Source: Flammeovirgaceae bacterium (lineage in GTDB: Bacteria > Bacteroidota > Bacteroidia > Cytophagales > Cyclobacteriaceae). Taken from it: a DNA stretch of 64,000 nt. Numbering within the stretch: position 1 is the stretch's first letter; each line of letters opens with the position of its first letter. The translations under genes were made by a program, and so were the position numbers. A model generated the notes under the pieces. That model searched no databases. It was not told the DNA's origin and saw only the letters and a list, made by a program, of their open reading frames with translations. Location of the stretch: the NCBI GenBank assembly GCA_021298355.1, contig JAJTEH010000010.1:23488-87487 (forward strand), read 5' to 3'. Below, one piece after another: positions 18,432 to 27,371 of the stretch.

Positions 18432-18695
18432 TTATTTATAGTGATGAACAAGTGTAGCCATAAAATCTACATACTCTTGTTTAGCTTGTTCTACTGTTTT
18501 TCCCTTTAGTTCTGCCCAGGCATCAAATTTAGCAATGGCTTTAAAATCAAAACCTCCTGGTCTTTCGCCACTCACATCGCCTTCGGTTGCTTGTTTAAAA
18601 AGCGCATAGATTTTTAAAAGTTCTTCGTTGGTTGGTCTTTTCGTTAGTTCTTTAGATTGTGCAACGGCTGCATCAAATTGTTCTTGTAGTGTCAT
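18432..18695 (-). CDS. Acyl-CoA-binding protein (ACBP)
   Basis: 87 residues, the normal size for this family, which binds long-chain acyl-CoA in the cytoplasm. Typical residues are 'FDAAVAQSKELTKRPTNEELLKIYALFKQATEGDV' and 'KFDAWAELKGKTVEQAKQEYV', with the Tyr and Lys that contact CoA. Start is ATG at 18695; the open frame upstream runs through a terminator hairpin and is not coding. The start codon follows a 7-T run directly, leaving no room for a leader beyond the hairpin. It is followed by rsmE after 6 nt. Confidence 0.93.
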   Translation of the reverse strand: MTLQEQFDAAVAQSKELTKRPTNEELLKIYALFKQATEGDVSGERPGGFDFKAIAKFDAWAELKGKTVEQAKQEYVDFMATLVHHYK

Positions 18696-18718
18696 AAAAA
18701 AAGGGCTGTTTCCAGCCC
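18696..18718 (-). terminator. Terminator of citrate synthase gene, abutting ACBP start
   Basis: On the minus strand GGGCTG-GAAA-CAGCCC is followed by seven T and then the ATG of the ACBP gene. A GNRA loop on a GC stem makes a strong terminator, and could act as an attenuator for the downstream pair. Confidence 0.8.
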
Positions 18719-18741
18719 TCAAGTTAAATATCTATTTTCAA

Positions 18742-20028
18742 TTATCGCTTGGCAATTTCTACGTAAGGTCTTGATTTTGTACCTATGTAAACTTGTCGTG
18801 GACGGCCAATCGGTTCTTTGTTCTCGCGTAATTCTTTCCATTGCGCAATCCAGCCCGGTAAACGGCCCATTGCAAACATTACAGTAAACATATCTACCGG
18901 AATACCTAATGCACGGTAAATGATACCCGAATAGAAATCAACGTTCGGATATAATTTTCTTTCAATAAAGTATGGGTCGCGCAAGGCAACTTCTTCTAAC
19001 TTCATCGCGATGTCTAACACCGGATCGTTTATGCCTAATTTATTCAAAACATCGTCTGCGGCTTTCTTGATAATTTTAGCGCGCGGATCGAAGTTTTTAT
19101 AAACGCGGTGTCCGAATCCCATCAAACGGAAAGGATCGTTTTTATCTTTTGCTTTGTTAATCCATTTTTCGATGTTTCCTCCATCTTGGCGAATCGCTTC
19201 CAACATTACAATCACTTCTTGGTTAGCACCACCATGTAAAGGTCCCCACAAGGCATTTATGCCTGCAGAAATAGAAGAATAGATACTTGCTTTAGATGAA
19301 CCAACAATTCTTACCGTTGAAGTTGAACAGTTTTGTTCGTGATCGGCATGAAGGATTAATAATTTATCTAATGCATTGGCCACAACCGGATCTACTTCAT
19401 AATGTTCAGCAGGAAGTGCAAACATCATTTTCAAAAAGCGCGAGCAATAATCCAACGAGTTATCCGGGTAGTTAACCGGGTGGCCTACGGCATTTTTATA
19501 CGACCAGGCTGCAAATGTTGGCATTTTTGCCAACGAGCGCACAATGCTTAAATAAACACCTTCGGCAGAACGGTTCGGATCTAATGACTCAGGATAAAAT
19601 GCAGTTTGTGCACAAAACAAAGAAGCTAGAACACCCATAGGGTGGGAGGTAGACGGAAAACCATCAAGTATCTTCTTAATGTCTTCGTGTACCAGCGTGT
19701 GTGTGGTAATGTCGCGCGTAAACTTCTTTAATTGTTCCGAAGTAGGAAGTTCACCAAAGATGAGCAAGTAGGCTACTTCCAGAAAAGTAGATTTTGCTGC
19801 TAAATCTTCGATGGCATATCCGCGGTAGCGCAAAATTCCGTGATCGCCATCTAAAAACGTAATACCACTTTTTGTGGCTCCAGTATTTTTATAACCGATA
19901 TCCAGAGTTACAAGCCCGGTTTTCTCAAGCAATTCGCTTATGTCGATTGCGGTTTCATTTTCCGTACCTTCTACGATGGGTAATTCGTAGGTTTGGCCGT
20001 TGAAAGTTAATTGTGCTGTTTTAGCCAT
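18742..20028 (-). CDS. gltA: Citrate synthase
   Basis: 428 residues, the hexameric type II length. It condenses acetyl-CoA and oxaloacetate to citrate. Catalytic-site motifs are 'LHADHEQNCSTSTVRIVGSS', 'WGPLHGGANQEVI', 'GFGHRVYKNFDPRA' and 'NVDFYSGIIYRALGIP', with the two His and the Asp in place. The N-terminal beta domain ('ELPIVEGTENETAIDI') is that of gram-negative enzymes. It is monocistronic, ended by the hairpin at 18703-18718. It lies near pckA, so central carbon genes cluster loosely here. Confidence 0.97.
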   Translation of the reverse strand: MAKTAQLTFNGQTYELPIVEGTENETAIDISELLEKTGLVTLDIGYKNTGATKSGITFLDGDHGILRYRGYAIEDLAAKSTFLEVAYLLIFGELPTSEQLKKFTRDITTHTLVHEDIKKILDGFPSTSHPMGVLASLFCAQTAFYPESLDPNRSAEGVYLSIVRSLAKMPTFAAWSYKNAVGHPVNYPDNSLDYCSRFLKMMFALPAEHYEVDPVVANALDKLLILHADHEQNCSTSTVRIVGSSKASIYSSISAGINALWGPLHGGANQEVIVMLEAIRQDGGNIEKWINKAKDKNDPFRLMGFGHRVYKNFDPRAKIIKKAADDVLNKLGINDPVLDIAMKLEEVALRDPYFIERKLYPNVDFYSGIIYRALGIPVDMFTVMFAMGRLPGWIAQWKELRENKEPIGRPRQVYIGTKSRPYVEIAKR

Positions 20029-20092
20029 GATGTTGAAATTTCCGGTTTAAAGATAGATCGTAATCGTTTTCTGAAAAATGTTATTCAATAAT

Positions 20093-20911
20093 TTAATTAT
20101 TTCCTAAAATAAGCGGCATACCATCTTTACCCGATCCCACTACAATTATCTTAGAATTAGGAGATTTAGATAATTCTAAAGTAGCTTCAATACCTCTCAT
20201 CTTTAATAATTTATCAGTTAAACTGTTATTAATAATATTGTTGGCTCTGGATTCGCCTTCTGCTGCAATTCTTTTTCTTTCGGCTTCGCTTCTTTCTTTA
20301 TCTAATCTAAATTGGTAAGCCAACGCTTCTTGCTGTTGTTGCAATTTGCTTTCGATAGCAGCCTTAATCTGCTCGGGTAAATTAATTGAGCGGATAAGCA
20401 AGGCAACCATGTGTACGTTGTTGGCAATCAATATTTTTTCAGATTCTTCTTTGATGGTTGCTTCTACTTCGGCACGTTTAGTAGAATAAATTTCTTCGGC
20501 TGTGTAACGCCCCATAACTTGCCTAACGGCCGACCTAACTTCCGGAACAACTAAAATATCGATATAACCCTGGTTGAATTTTTCGTGTATGTATCCGATT
20601 TTCTCTGGCAATGGATTGAAACGAACGGATACATCAACATGAATAGAAAGACCACTTTTATCTAGCACATCCATGTTTTCGTCTTTCAATTGTTCTTGAA
20701 CGGAATAAACGTATACATCATTCCAAGGGGCTTTGGTATGGAAACCCGGCCCGATAATATTGTCTTTATCCAAACCATCGCCAAACTTATAAAAGATTAC
20801 TGCGCGTTGGCCGGCTTGTATGGTATAGAATAAGCTGGATGAAATCCCGATTAATACAAATAGGGCGATTACTCCAAGAATGACGAAAGGGACTATTCTT
20901 CTGTTGTTCAT
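20093..20911 (-). CDS. Prohibitin/SPFH-domain membrane protein
   Basis: 272 residues with one N-terminal membrane segment (VPFVILGVIALFVLIGISSS, about residues 7-27), then an SPFH domain ('IQAGQRAVIFYKFG', 'GPGFHTKAPWNDVYVYSVQEQ', 'VRFNPLPEKIGYIHEKF') and a Glu/Arg/Ala-rich coiled coil ('LDKERSEAERKRIAAEGESRANNII'). These proteins form large rings in the membrane and, as HflK/HflC in E. coli, restrain the FtsH protease. The closest type is mitochondrial-like prohibitin. It is a single gene between citrate synthase and an SDR. Confidence 0.9.
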   Translation of the reverse strand: MNNRRIVPFVILGVIALFVLIGISSSLFYTIQAGQRAVIFYKFGDGLDKDNIIGPGFHTKAPWNDVYVYSVQEQLKDENMDVLDKSGLSIHVDVSVRFNPLPEKIGYIHEKFNQGYIDILVVPEVRSAVRQVMGRYTAEEIYSTKRAEVEATIKEESEKILIANNVHMVALLIRSINLPEQIKAAIESKLQQQQEALAYQFRLDKERSEAERKRIAAEGESRANNIINNSLTDKLLKMRGIEATLELSKSPNSKIIVVGSGKDGMPLILGNN

Positions 20912-20980
20912 ATGTACATTATTTGTTGAAAGATACCTACTCCACCACTTGTTTTCAAACAGTTAGGTGTACTTAATTTA

Positions 20981-21655
20981 TTACGCTCTTAAAGTGGATA
21001 AACCACCATCAACCCCCATAATTTGTCCGCTGATAAAGCTTGCTTCTTCGCTTACTAAAAAGGCTGCCAGTGCTGCTAATTCTGCTGGTGTTCCTGTTTT
21101 CTTTAAAGGATGTCTTTCGGCAGATGCTTTTTTCTTTTCTTCTGTTCCTAGAATTTTAGCAGCTAGTGGCGTATCCGTTAAAGATGGAGCAATGGCATTT
21201 ACTCTGATTTTAGGTGCCAGTTCAGCAGCCAGCGATTTGGTTAAACCTTCTATTGCTCCTTTGGCCGATGCAATAGAAGCATGAAAGGGCATACCTTGGC
21301 TAACAGCAACCGTGCTAAATAAAACGATGGAAGAAGTGCTATCGCTTGCTTTTAACAAAGGCAACACTTGTTGTATGGTTCTTACCGCTCCTAAAACATT
21401 GATGTTGAAATCGTCTGTAAAATCTTGTGTGCTTAATCGATGAAAAGGTTTTAGATTGATAGAACCCGGGCAATAAATCAAACCTTGCAGCGAAGAAGGA
21501 AGTGATGAAAGATCCAAGGAATCTTGTGTGGCATCGTATTTAATTTTTCCACTTCTGGAAGCTTCAAAAACCTGATACCCTTTTTGTGAAAGTTGAAGAC
21601 TGAGGGCAGCTCCGATTCCAGAACTTGCACCTACGATAAGAATGTTTTTAGACAT
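20981..21655 (-). CDS. Short-chain dehydrogenase/reductase
   Basis: 224 residues with the classical SDR layout: cofactor loop 'NILIVGASSGIGAALS' (residues 4-19), 'IYCPGSINLKPF' near position 80, a catalytic Ser in 'IVLFSTVAVSQGMPFHASIASAKGA' with Lys, and a C-terminal 'SGQIMGVDGGLSTL'. The usual YxxxK active site here reads 'HASIASAKGA', so the Tyr is replaced: I see no Tyr four residues before the Lys. The substrate is unknown, and the enzyme may be altered or use a different acid. It is followed by pckA's terminator and looks monocistronic. Confidence 0.87.
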   Translation of the reverse strand: MSKNILIVGASSGIGAALSLQLSQKGYQVFEASRSGKIKYDATQDSLDLSSLPSSLQGLIYCPGSINLKPFHRLSTQDFTDDFNINVLGAVRTIQQVLPLLKASDSTSSIVLFSTVAVSQGMPFHASIASAKGAIEGLTKSLAAELAPKIRVNAIAPSLTDTPLAAKILGTEEKKKASAERHPLKKTGTPAELAALAAFLVSEEASFISGQIMGVDGGLSTLRA

Positions 21656-21697
21656 GTTTGTTTAACAATGCCTCAAACAAAAGGTTATACAAAACAA

Positions 21698-21723
21698 AAC
21701 AGGTTATCACATGATAACCTGTT
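21698..21723 (-). terminator. Palindromic hairpin after pckA
   Basis: A 12-bp perfect inverted repeat AACAGGTTATCA/TGATAACCTGTT with a 2-nt centre, followed on the minus strand by TTTTGTTTTG. It probably terminates pckA; the near-perfect palindrome could also be a protein-binding site. Confidence 0.5.
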
Positions 21724-21783
21724 AAATTTTATGCGAGATAAAGTATTTGTATGATCTGATTATCTGATACTACAATGTAAATC

Positions 21784-23397
21784 TTACGCAGATACTTTGG
21801 TTCGCGGTGCTCCTGCTAAAATTTCATCGTTTGCGAATGAAGCAAACTTTTCGAAGTTTTTATTAAAGGCATTGGCTAAGAAAGTTGCTTTTTCATCGTA
21901 AGCGTTTTTGTCGTTCCAGGTATTTCTAGGGTCTAGAATTTCTGACGGAACATTTTCGCAAGCGGTTGGCATAGCAACACCAAAAACATCGTGGTTTACA
22001 AATTTCACTTTATCTAATGCACCGTTTAGTGCAGCGGTAATTAACGCTCGTGTATACTTTAAGCTCATGCGCTTACCTACTCCGTATGCACCTCCACTCC
22101 AGCCTGTGTTTACTAACCAAACGTTTACGTTTGCCTCGCGCATTTTGCGGCTAAGCATTTCGGCATATTTAGTAGGATGCAACGGCATAAAGGGGGCGCC
22201 AAAGCAAGCCGAGAAAGTCATGGTTGGTTCTGTAACACCTGCTTCAGTTCCGGCAACTTTTGCTGTATAGCCAGAGATAAAATGGAAAGCTGCCTGACCA
22301 GGCGTTAATTTAGAAATAGGAGGAAGCACACCATACGCATCGCACGTAAGGAAGAAAATGTTTTTAGGATTTTTTCCGATGGAAGGAACAGCAATGTTGT
22401 GTATGTGTTCGATAGGATAACTCACGCGCGTATTCTCAGTGCGAGATCCATCCGCGAAATCAACTTCATTCGTGCCTTTTTTATACACGATATTTTCTAA
22501 GATGGCTCCGGGTTTAATGGCGCGGAAAATATCCGGTTCTTTTTCTTCTGTTAAGTCGATACACTTTGCGTAACATCCCCCTTCGAAATTGAAGATAACG
22601 TTGTCTTCCGTCCAGCCGTGTTCATCATCACCAATCAATTTTCTGTTGGGGTCGGCCGATAAAGTTGTTTTTCCTGTTCCGGATAAACCGAAAAAGAGAG
22701 CGGTATCACCTTGCTCGCCTGCGTTTGCAGAACAATGCATGGATAATACATTGCGTTGATGAGGCAACACATAATTTAAAACAGTGAAAATTCCTTTTTT
22801 AATTTCACCCGTGTAACCGCTTCCGCCAACTAATATGATTTTGCGTTTGAAATCGATGATTGAAAAATTATGCTGACGCGTTCCATCTACTTCAGGATTA
22901 GCACGAAAACCGGGGGCATTAAGAATTAACCATTCTGGTTCGAATGTTGCCAGGTCTTCCTGCTTAGGTCGAAGAAACATGTTGTAGGCAAATTGGTTCG
23001 ACCAAGGGTATTCGTTAATCACTCTTATTTTGATAGCATAGCGAGGATCGGCACACGCCAACGCATCGCGCACAAAAAATTCTTTTCCACTAAAATATTG
23101 AATCATCTTTCGGTACAGGCCATCAAACTTGCCGGCATCGAAAGGAATGTTAAAGTTGTTCCACCAAACGCTATTCTCTGTTGTTTCATCTTTAACCGTG
23201 AATTTATCTTTTGGTGAACGGCCAGTAAATTCACCGGTATCTACAGCAATGGCTCCGCTAGTAGCAAGAGTTGCCTGTCCGTTTCGAACGGCAATGGTAG
23301 CCAGTTCTTCAGGAGAGAGATTCCAATGTGCGGTGCCTTCGAGAATGCCCAGATTCTTTAAGAAAGGTGTAAGGGGTTTTATACCTGTTTCTTGCAT
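21784..23397 (-). CDS. pckA: Phosphoenolpyruvate carboxykinase (ATP)
   Basis: 537 residues from ATG 23397, the normal length for the ATP-dependent enzyme, which converts oxaloacetate and ATP to PEP and CO2 for gluconeogenesis. Motifs are 'TGEFTGRSPKDKF', the oxaloacetate/metal segment 'IDFKRKIILVGGSGYTGE', the kinase P-loop 'FFGLSGTGKTTLSAD', 'GDDEHGW' and 'NVWLVNTGWSGG'. The open frame reaches 23745, but those extra 116 residues are low-quality sequence without homology and overlap the divergent transporter start region, so the shorter start is used. Confidence 0.95.
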   Translation of the reverse strand: MQETGIKPLTPFLKNLGILEGTAHWNLSPEELATIAVRNGQATLATSGAIAVDTGEFTGRSPKDKFTVKDETTENSVWWNNFNIPFDAGKFDGLYRKMIQYFSGKEFFVRDALACADPRYAIKIRVINEYPWSNQFAYNMFLRPKQEDLATFEPEWLILNAPGFRANPEVDGTRQHNFSIIDFKRKIILVGGSGYTGEIKKGIFTVLNYVLPHQRNVLSMHCSANAGEQGDTALFFGLSGTGKTTLSADPNRKLIGDDEHGWTEDNVIFNFEGGCYAKCIDLTEEKEPDIFRAIKPGAILENIVYKKGTNEVDFADGSRTENTRVSYPIEHIHNIAVPSIGKNPKNIFFLTCDAYGVLPPISKLTPGQAAFHFISGYTAKVAGTEAGVTEPTMTFSACFGAPFMPLHPTKYAEMLSRKMREANVNVWLVNTGWSGGAYGVGKRMSLKYTRALITAALNGALDKVKFVNHDVFGVAMPTACENVPSEILDPRNTWNDKNAYDEKATFLANAFNKNFEKFASFANDEILAGAPRTKVSA

Positions 23398-23612
23398 AAA
23401 GTGTAGTGAATTAAGAGAGGCGAAGGTAAGAAATTCTTTTTTCAAACGATTGCGAAATCGATGGATTAAATTTTTAAGAAGATTGGGAATTTGGAGTTTA
23501 CATTCTACTTTGGGGCAAACTTTAGAATTTTGTTTGGCTGGTGTTGCCAAAATCCCAACTTTAATTGATTTTGCCACTGCGTACAAAATTTTTTTAACCT
23601 TAAAATCCTTCC

Positions 23613-24869
23613 ATGAACCTATCGCAACGCTGGCACGAAGCCCGCCACGGATTCTCCTCAACCTTTTGGATAGCCAATACTTTAGAATTATTTGAAAGAT
23701 TAGCTTTCTACGGAACCAAAGCTGTTTTAGCTTTTTTTCTTGCAAAGAAAGTCGGATTGGAAGATGAAGCAGGAGCGCTTGTTGGTACTTTTTTCACAGG
23801 TGTTATCTTTTTCCTTCCAATTTTTACTGGAGTATTAGTTGATAAATATGGTTTTAAGAAAACGCTGATAGCCTGCTTTGCAGTTTTTGCTTCAGGGTAT
23901 TTTTTAATCGCTTTGGCTGGTATGGAATGGGGCAACGAATTAGTTGCCAATATTGGAGCCAAGAACTATATAATCGCAGTATTGGTATTTACGGCTGCAG
24001 GTGGCTCATTAATTAAGCCTTGCATAGTCGGAACAGTTGCTAAAACAACAACAGAGGGGTCGCGCGCTTTGGGTTTTTCAATTTATTATTCACTTGTAAA
24101 TCTGGGAGGTTCCGTTGCACCCATCATAGCCTATTATATCAGACAGGATTTGGGAATTGAGTTTGTTCTGGTTATGTCATCTATTACTTCGTTGTTATTA
24201 ATGGTTGGGACCATTTTTTTCTTTAAGGAACCATCAAGTGGTAATGATATAAAAGAAGAAAGAAGTTTGGGAAAAGTTTTCTCTGATATGATTACCGTTT
24301 TCAGCAATTTTAAATTCATTTCGTTTTTAATTATTTTCTCTGGGTTTTGGATTATTTTCTGGCAGATTTTTTTGTTGCTTCCTTTCTATGCTACAGATGT
24401 TTTAGGGTACGAAAAATTTGAATTCTTAGAATCAGTTGATGCTTTTTTTGTTATTGTTTTTAGTCCACTGCTAGCCATATTATTTAAAAATTGGAAAGCA
24501 TTTACGGCCATGATTGTAGGTTTTCTTTTAGCGAGCTTAGCTTGGATTATTGTTGGAGCATTCCCTACAGTTTTAGCTGTTGTAATTGGAGTAGCTGTTT
24601 TTGCTTTTGGCGAGGCAACCCAAGCACCGAGATTTTATGAGTATGTTAGTAATCTTGCGCCAACTGGACAAGTTGGAACTTACATGGGATTTGCCTTTTT
24701 GCCGGTAGCATTGGGTTCAGTAATGGCAGGTTATCTGGCAGATTGGTTACGTAATTCTTACATGGAAACTAGCCCTTCAACTATGTGGTATATTTTGAGT
24801 GGTATAGGATTATTTTCTACGTTGCTCATGATTGTATACGATAAGTTAGCTGTAAAAAAAACAGGTTGA
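23613..24869 (+). CDS. POT-type (proton-coupled peptide) MFS transporter
   Basis: 418 residues with about 12 membrane segments. The first helix carries 'LELFERLAFYG', the ExxERFxYYG-type signature of the POT/PTR family that takes up di- and tripeptides with protons. 'GVLVDKYGFKKTLIA' is the usual MFS loop between helices 2 and 3. 'GGSLIKPCIVGTVAKTT' and 'YSLVNLGGSVAPIIA' also fit POT proteins. It is somewhat shorter than most (450-500). It is followed 35 bp later by an OPT-family transporter in the same direction, suggesting a peptide-uptake pair. Start codon ATG 23613, divergent from pckA. Confidence 0.82.
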   Translation: MNLSQRWHEARHGFSSTFWIANTLELFERLAFYGTKAVLAFFLAKKVGLEDEAGALVGTFFTGVIFFLPIFTGVLVDKYGFKKTLIACFAVFASGYFLIALAGMEWGNELVANIGAKNYIIAVLVFTAAGGSLIKPCIVGTVAKTTTEGSRALGFSIYYSLVNLGGSVAPIIAYYIRQDLGIEFVLVMSSITSLLLMVGTIFFFKEPSSGNDIKEERSLGKVFSDMITVFSNFKFISFLIIFSGFWIIFWQIFLLLPFYATDVLGYEKFEFLESVDAFFVIVFSPLLAILFKNWKAFTAMIVGFLLASLAWIIVGAFPTVLAVVIGVAVFAFGEATQAPRFYEYVSNLAPTGQVGTYMGFAFLPVALGSVMAGYLADWLRNSYMETSPSTMWYILSGIGLFSTLLMIVYDKLAVKKTG

Positions 24870-24904
24870 CAAAACTCTAATTATTCTAAACTCCCATAAC
24901 TTTT

Positions 24905-26959
24905 ATGTCAAATTTAAAAGCCTTTAAACCCTATATCGCTCCGGAGCAAAACATAGCAGAGTTTACGGTTAAGTCTGTTGTGTTTGGTTCGCTTTTCGGT
25001 ATTCTCTTCGGTTGTTCTACTGTTTATCTTGCGCTTAAAGCAGGTCTTACCGTTTCGGCTTCTATACCCATTGCTGTATTAGCCATTACATTAGGAAGAA
25101 AATTTTTAAAGACAACCATTCTCGAAAACAACATCATTCAAACTACAGGCTCAGCCGGTGAATCCATTGCCGCTGGAGTTGTATTTACCTTACCCGGATT
25201 TTTATTCCTTTCTCCAACTGAAAGTGGTGTTAGTATAGGTGAGAGTTATTTTAATTATCTCACGATATTAATCTTAGCTTCATTTGGCGGTATGTTGGGC
25301 ACCATGATGATGATTCCGCTAAGGAGATCGCTCATTGTTAAAGAACACGAAACCTTACCTTATCCGGAAGGCACAGCTTGTGCTTCTGTGTTACAAGCAG
25401 GCGAGAAGGGTGGAGTGTTTGCTAAAACAGCTTTCTTTGGTATGGGCTTTGCGTTGGTGTATGCTGTTTTGCAAAAAGTATTTCATGTAATTGCCGAAAC
25501 ACCAGCTTATGTAACAAGCCAGGTAAATAAGTTTTGGCCATCGGCCACAACCAATGCAGAAATTACACCTGAATATTTAGGTGTTGGGTATATCATCGGT
25601 CCTAAAATTGGTGGCGTATTAGTTGCAGGTTCGGTATTGGCCTGGTGGGCGATTATTCCGCTTTTATCAACCTTAGTTCCATTCGAAACAGTTGCTCAAC
25701 AACTAGTAACGCTCGGCTACTTGGCCGACATCAATACAGCCGGAGGAAAAGGAAATTGGGACCCGGTTTCTAAAACTTTTGCTAACCCTTCCAGTGCATT
25801 ATACTTTGCGTATATTAGGCAGATAGGTGCGGGTGCAGTAGCAGCCGGTGGTTTTATTACGTTGATTAAAACAATTCCAACCATCATCAGCTCCTTCCGC
25901 GATAGTGTAGCATCGTTAAAAGAAAAAAGTGAAGGCGGAATTTTAAGAACAGAAAGAGACTTATCTTTTAAAGTAGTGATCTTCGGTAGTCTTATATTGG
26001 TAGCGTTAATGATTGTTTTGCCGGGTATTCCGGGCGATGGATTTTTTCAGAAATTATTAATCGGTATTCTGATTATTATTTTCGGTTTTTTCTTTGTTAC
26101 GGTAGCCAGTCGCATTGTTGGTTTAGTGGGTTCGAGCAACAGCCCGATTTCAGGTATGACCATCGCCACGTTAATGGGAACATGTTTGATTTTTACTGCC
26201 GTAGGATGGAGTGGTAAATTATATGAACCACTTGCATTAGTGGTAGGTGGAATGATTTGTATTGCTGCTGCCAATGCAGGAGCAACCAGTCAGGATTTGA
26301 AAACAGGTTTTATTGTTGGGGCAACGCCACGTTACCAACAAATTGCTTTATTTATTGGTGCGATTGTTTCATCTATTGCCATTGGCATTGTGGTAAAAGT
26401 TTTAGACACTCCAACAGCCGATATGGCAGCACAAGGCATAACGCATGCTATCGGCAGCGAAAAGTTTAGCGCGCCACAAGCAACGTTAATGGCAACTTTA
26501 GCGCGTGGTATTTTATCCTTCAATCTCGATTGGCAATTTGTGATGGTGGGTGTTTTTATTGCAGTTATGATTGAATTGTGTGGCATTAAAGCATTAGCAT
26601 TTGCAATAGGTTTGTATTTACCTTTATCTACAACGCTACCGATTTTTATCGGTGGCGCCATTAAAGGTTTGGTGGATATGAAAATGAAAAAACAACCAAC
26701 AGCTAACGCACACGAAGAAGAATTAGGAAAAGGAAGTTTGTTTGCAACGGGTTTAATTGCAGGGGGTGCTTTATCAGGGGTGGTTGTTGCCTTGCTTTCT
26801 GTTAATGATGAAATTTTTGAGAAGATGAAAACAGTTAGTGCCGAACATGCTATTGCCAACACAATAGGAGAGAATGGGTACGCCTTACTGGGTGTTGCTT
26901 GTTTTGCTGTGATGGGTTGGTTAGTTTACAAACAAGCCGTTTCTAAAAATGATGAATGA
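24905..26959 (+). CDS. Oligopeptide transporter, OPT family
   Basis: 684 residues, about 14-16 membrane segments. Bacterial OPT features are visible: 'EFTVKSVVFGSLFGILFGCSTVYLALKAGLTVSASIPIAVLA' region (residues 17-57), 'IIQTTGSAGESIAAGVVFTLPG' and 'LPYPEGTACASVLQAGE' (the conserved PYPxGxA motif), and 'GSSNSPISGMTIATL'. OPT proteins import tetra- to hexapeptides or metal chelates with protons. It lies 35 bp behind the POT-type gene and ahead of two hairpins, so the pair is probably one operon. Its substrate, peptide or metal complex, is not decided by sequence. Confidence 0.93.
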   Translation: MSNLKAFKPYIAPEQNIAEFTVKSVVFGSLFGILFGCSTVYLALKAGLTVSASIPIAVLAITLGRKFLKTTILENNIIQTTGSAGESIAAGVVFTLPGFLFLSPTESGVSIGESYFNYLTILILASFGGMLGTMMMIPLRRSLIVKEHETLPYPEGTACASVLQAGEKGGVFAKTAFFGMGFALVYAVLQKVFHVIAETPAYVTSQVNKFWPSATTNAEITPEYLGVGYIIGPKIGGVLVAGSVLAWWAIIPLLSTLVPFETVAQQLVTLGYLADINTAGGKGNWDPVSKTFANPSSALYFAYIRQIGAGAVAAGGFITLIKTIPTIISSFRDSVASLKEKSEGGILRTERDLSFKVVIFGSLILVALMIVLPGIPGDGFFQKLLIGILIIIFGFFFVTVASRIVGLVGSSNSPISGMTIATLMGTCLIFTAVGWSGKLYEPLALVVGGMICIAAANAGATSQDLKTGFIVGATPRYQQIALFIGAIVSSIAIGIVVKVLDTPTADMAAQGITHAIGSEKFSAPQATLMATLARGILSFNLDWQFVMVGVFIAVMIELCGIKALAFAIGLYLPLSTTLPIFIGGAIKGLVDMKMKKQPTANAHEEELGKGSLFATGLIAGGALSGVVVALLSVNDEIFEKMKTVSAEHAIANTIGENGYALLGVACFAVMGWLVYKQAVSKNDE

Positions 26960-27010
26960 TGAATGGCTGATGAGAGACAATTAAAAAATATACAATTAAT
27001 AATAAATAAA

Positions 27011-27038
27011 AGACCACGATTTAAATCGTGGTCTTTTA
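27011..27038. terminator. Strong bidirectional terminator after OPT gene
   Basis: AGACCACGAT-TTAA-ATCGTGGTCT, a 10-bp stem with a 4-nt loop, A-rich on the left and TTTATTT on the right. Confidence 0.85.
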
Positions 27039-27070
27039 TTTGAATGTGTAAAAATTGGTAAAATCAGAAA

Positions 27071-27090
27071 CCCCTATTTGGGGCCTTTTT
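27071..27090. terminator. Short second hairpin
   Basis: CCCC-5 nt-GGGG followed by CCTTTTT on the plus strand, 40 bp after the first hairpin and just past the end of the minus-strand gene at 27112. Probably a backup terminator. Confidence 0.5.
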
Positions 27091-27111
27091 AATTTATAAG
27101 GATGATTAAGT

Positions 27112-27336
27112 TTAAAATTTGTCGGGTATCTGGATGATGCGCACTACAATTTCGTGCGGGTCGCCATCTTTATCTAACAAACTGAATTTTACCATTGGGT
27201 TATCTTTCTTCAACATGGTTTCTACATTGATAACCTGGTTATCTAATAAATGCTTTTGAATTTCTTTTTGCAGAATGAACAATGCATTTGCAAAATCTAC
27301 TTCCAGCGGACTGGGATTATAAGTGGAGGTTTTCAT
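27112..27336 (-). CDS. Small conserved protein of unknown function
   Basis: 74 residues, no signal peptide or membrane segment. It opens with a helix ('EVDFANALFILQKEIQKHLL') and then short strands ('MVKFSLLDKDGDPHEIVVRIIQIPDKF'). I recognise no domain. It follows the FabH-like gene (start 28373, stop 27372) by 35 bp on the same strand and is likely co-transcribed with it. Its predicted mixed fold and normal codon use suggest a real gene. Confidence 0.65.
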   Translation of the reverse strand: MKTSTYNPSPLEVDFANALFILQKEIQKHLLDNQVINVETMLKKDNPMVKFSLLDKDGDPHEIVVRIIQIPDKF

Positions 27337-27371
27337 CTTCTTGTTAATCTATCCGCCATCTGAGAGGTTTA

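Noticed and set aside
23398..23745. N-terminal extension of PEP carboxykinase
   Set aside because: The 116 extra residues are Lys/Arg-rich with no homology, and the normal start is at 23397.
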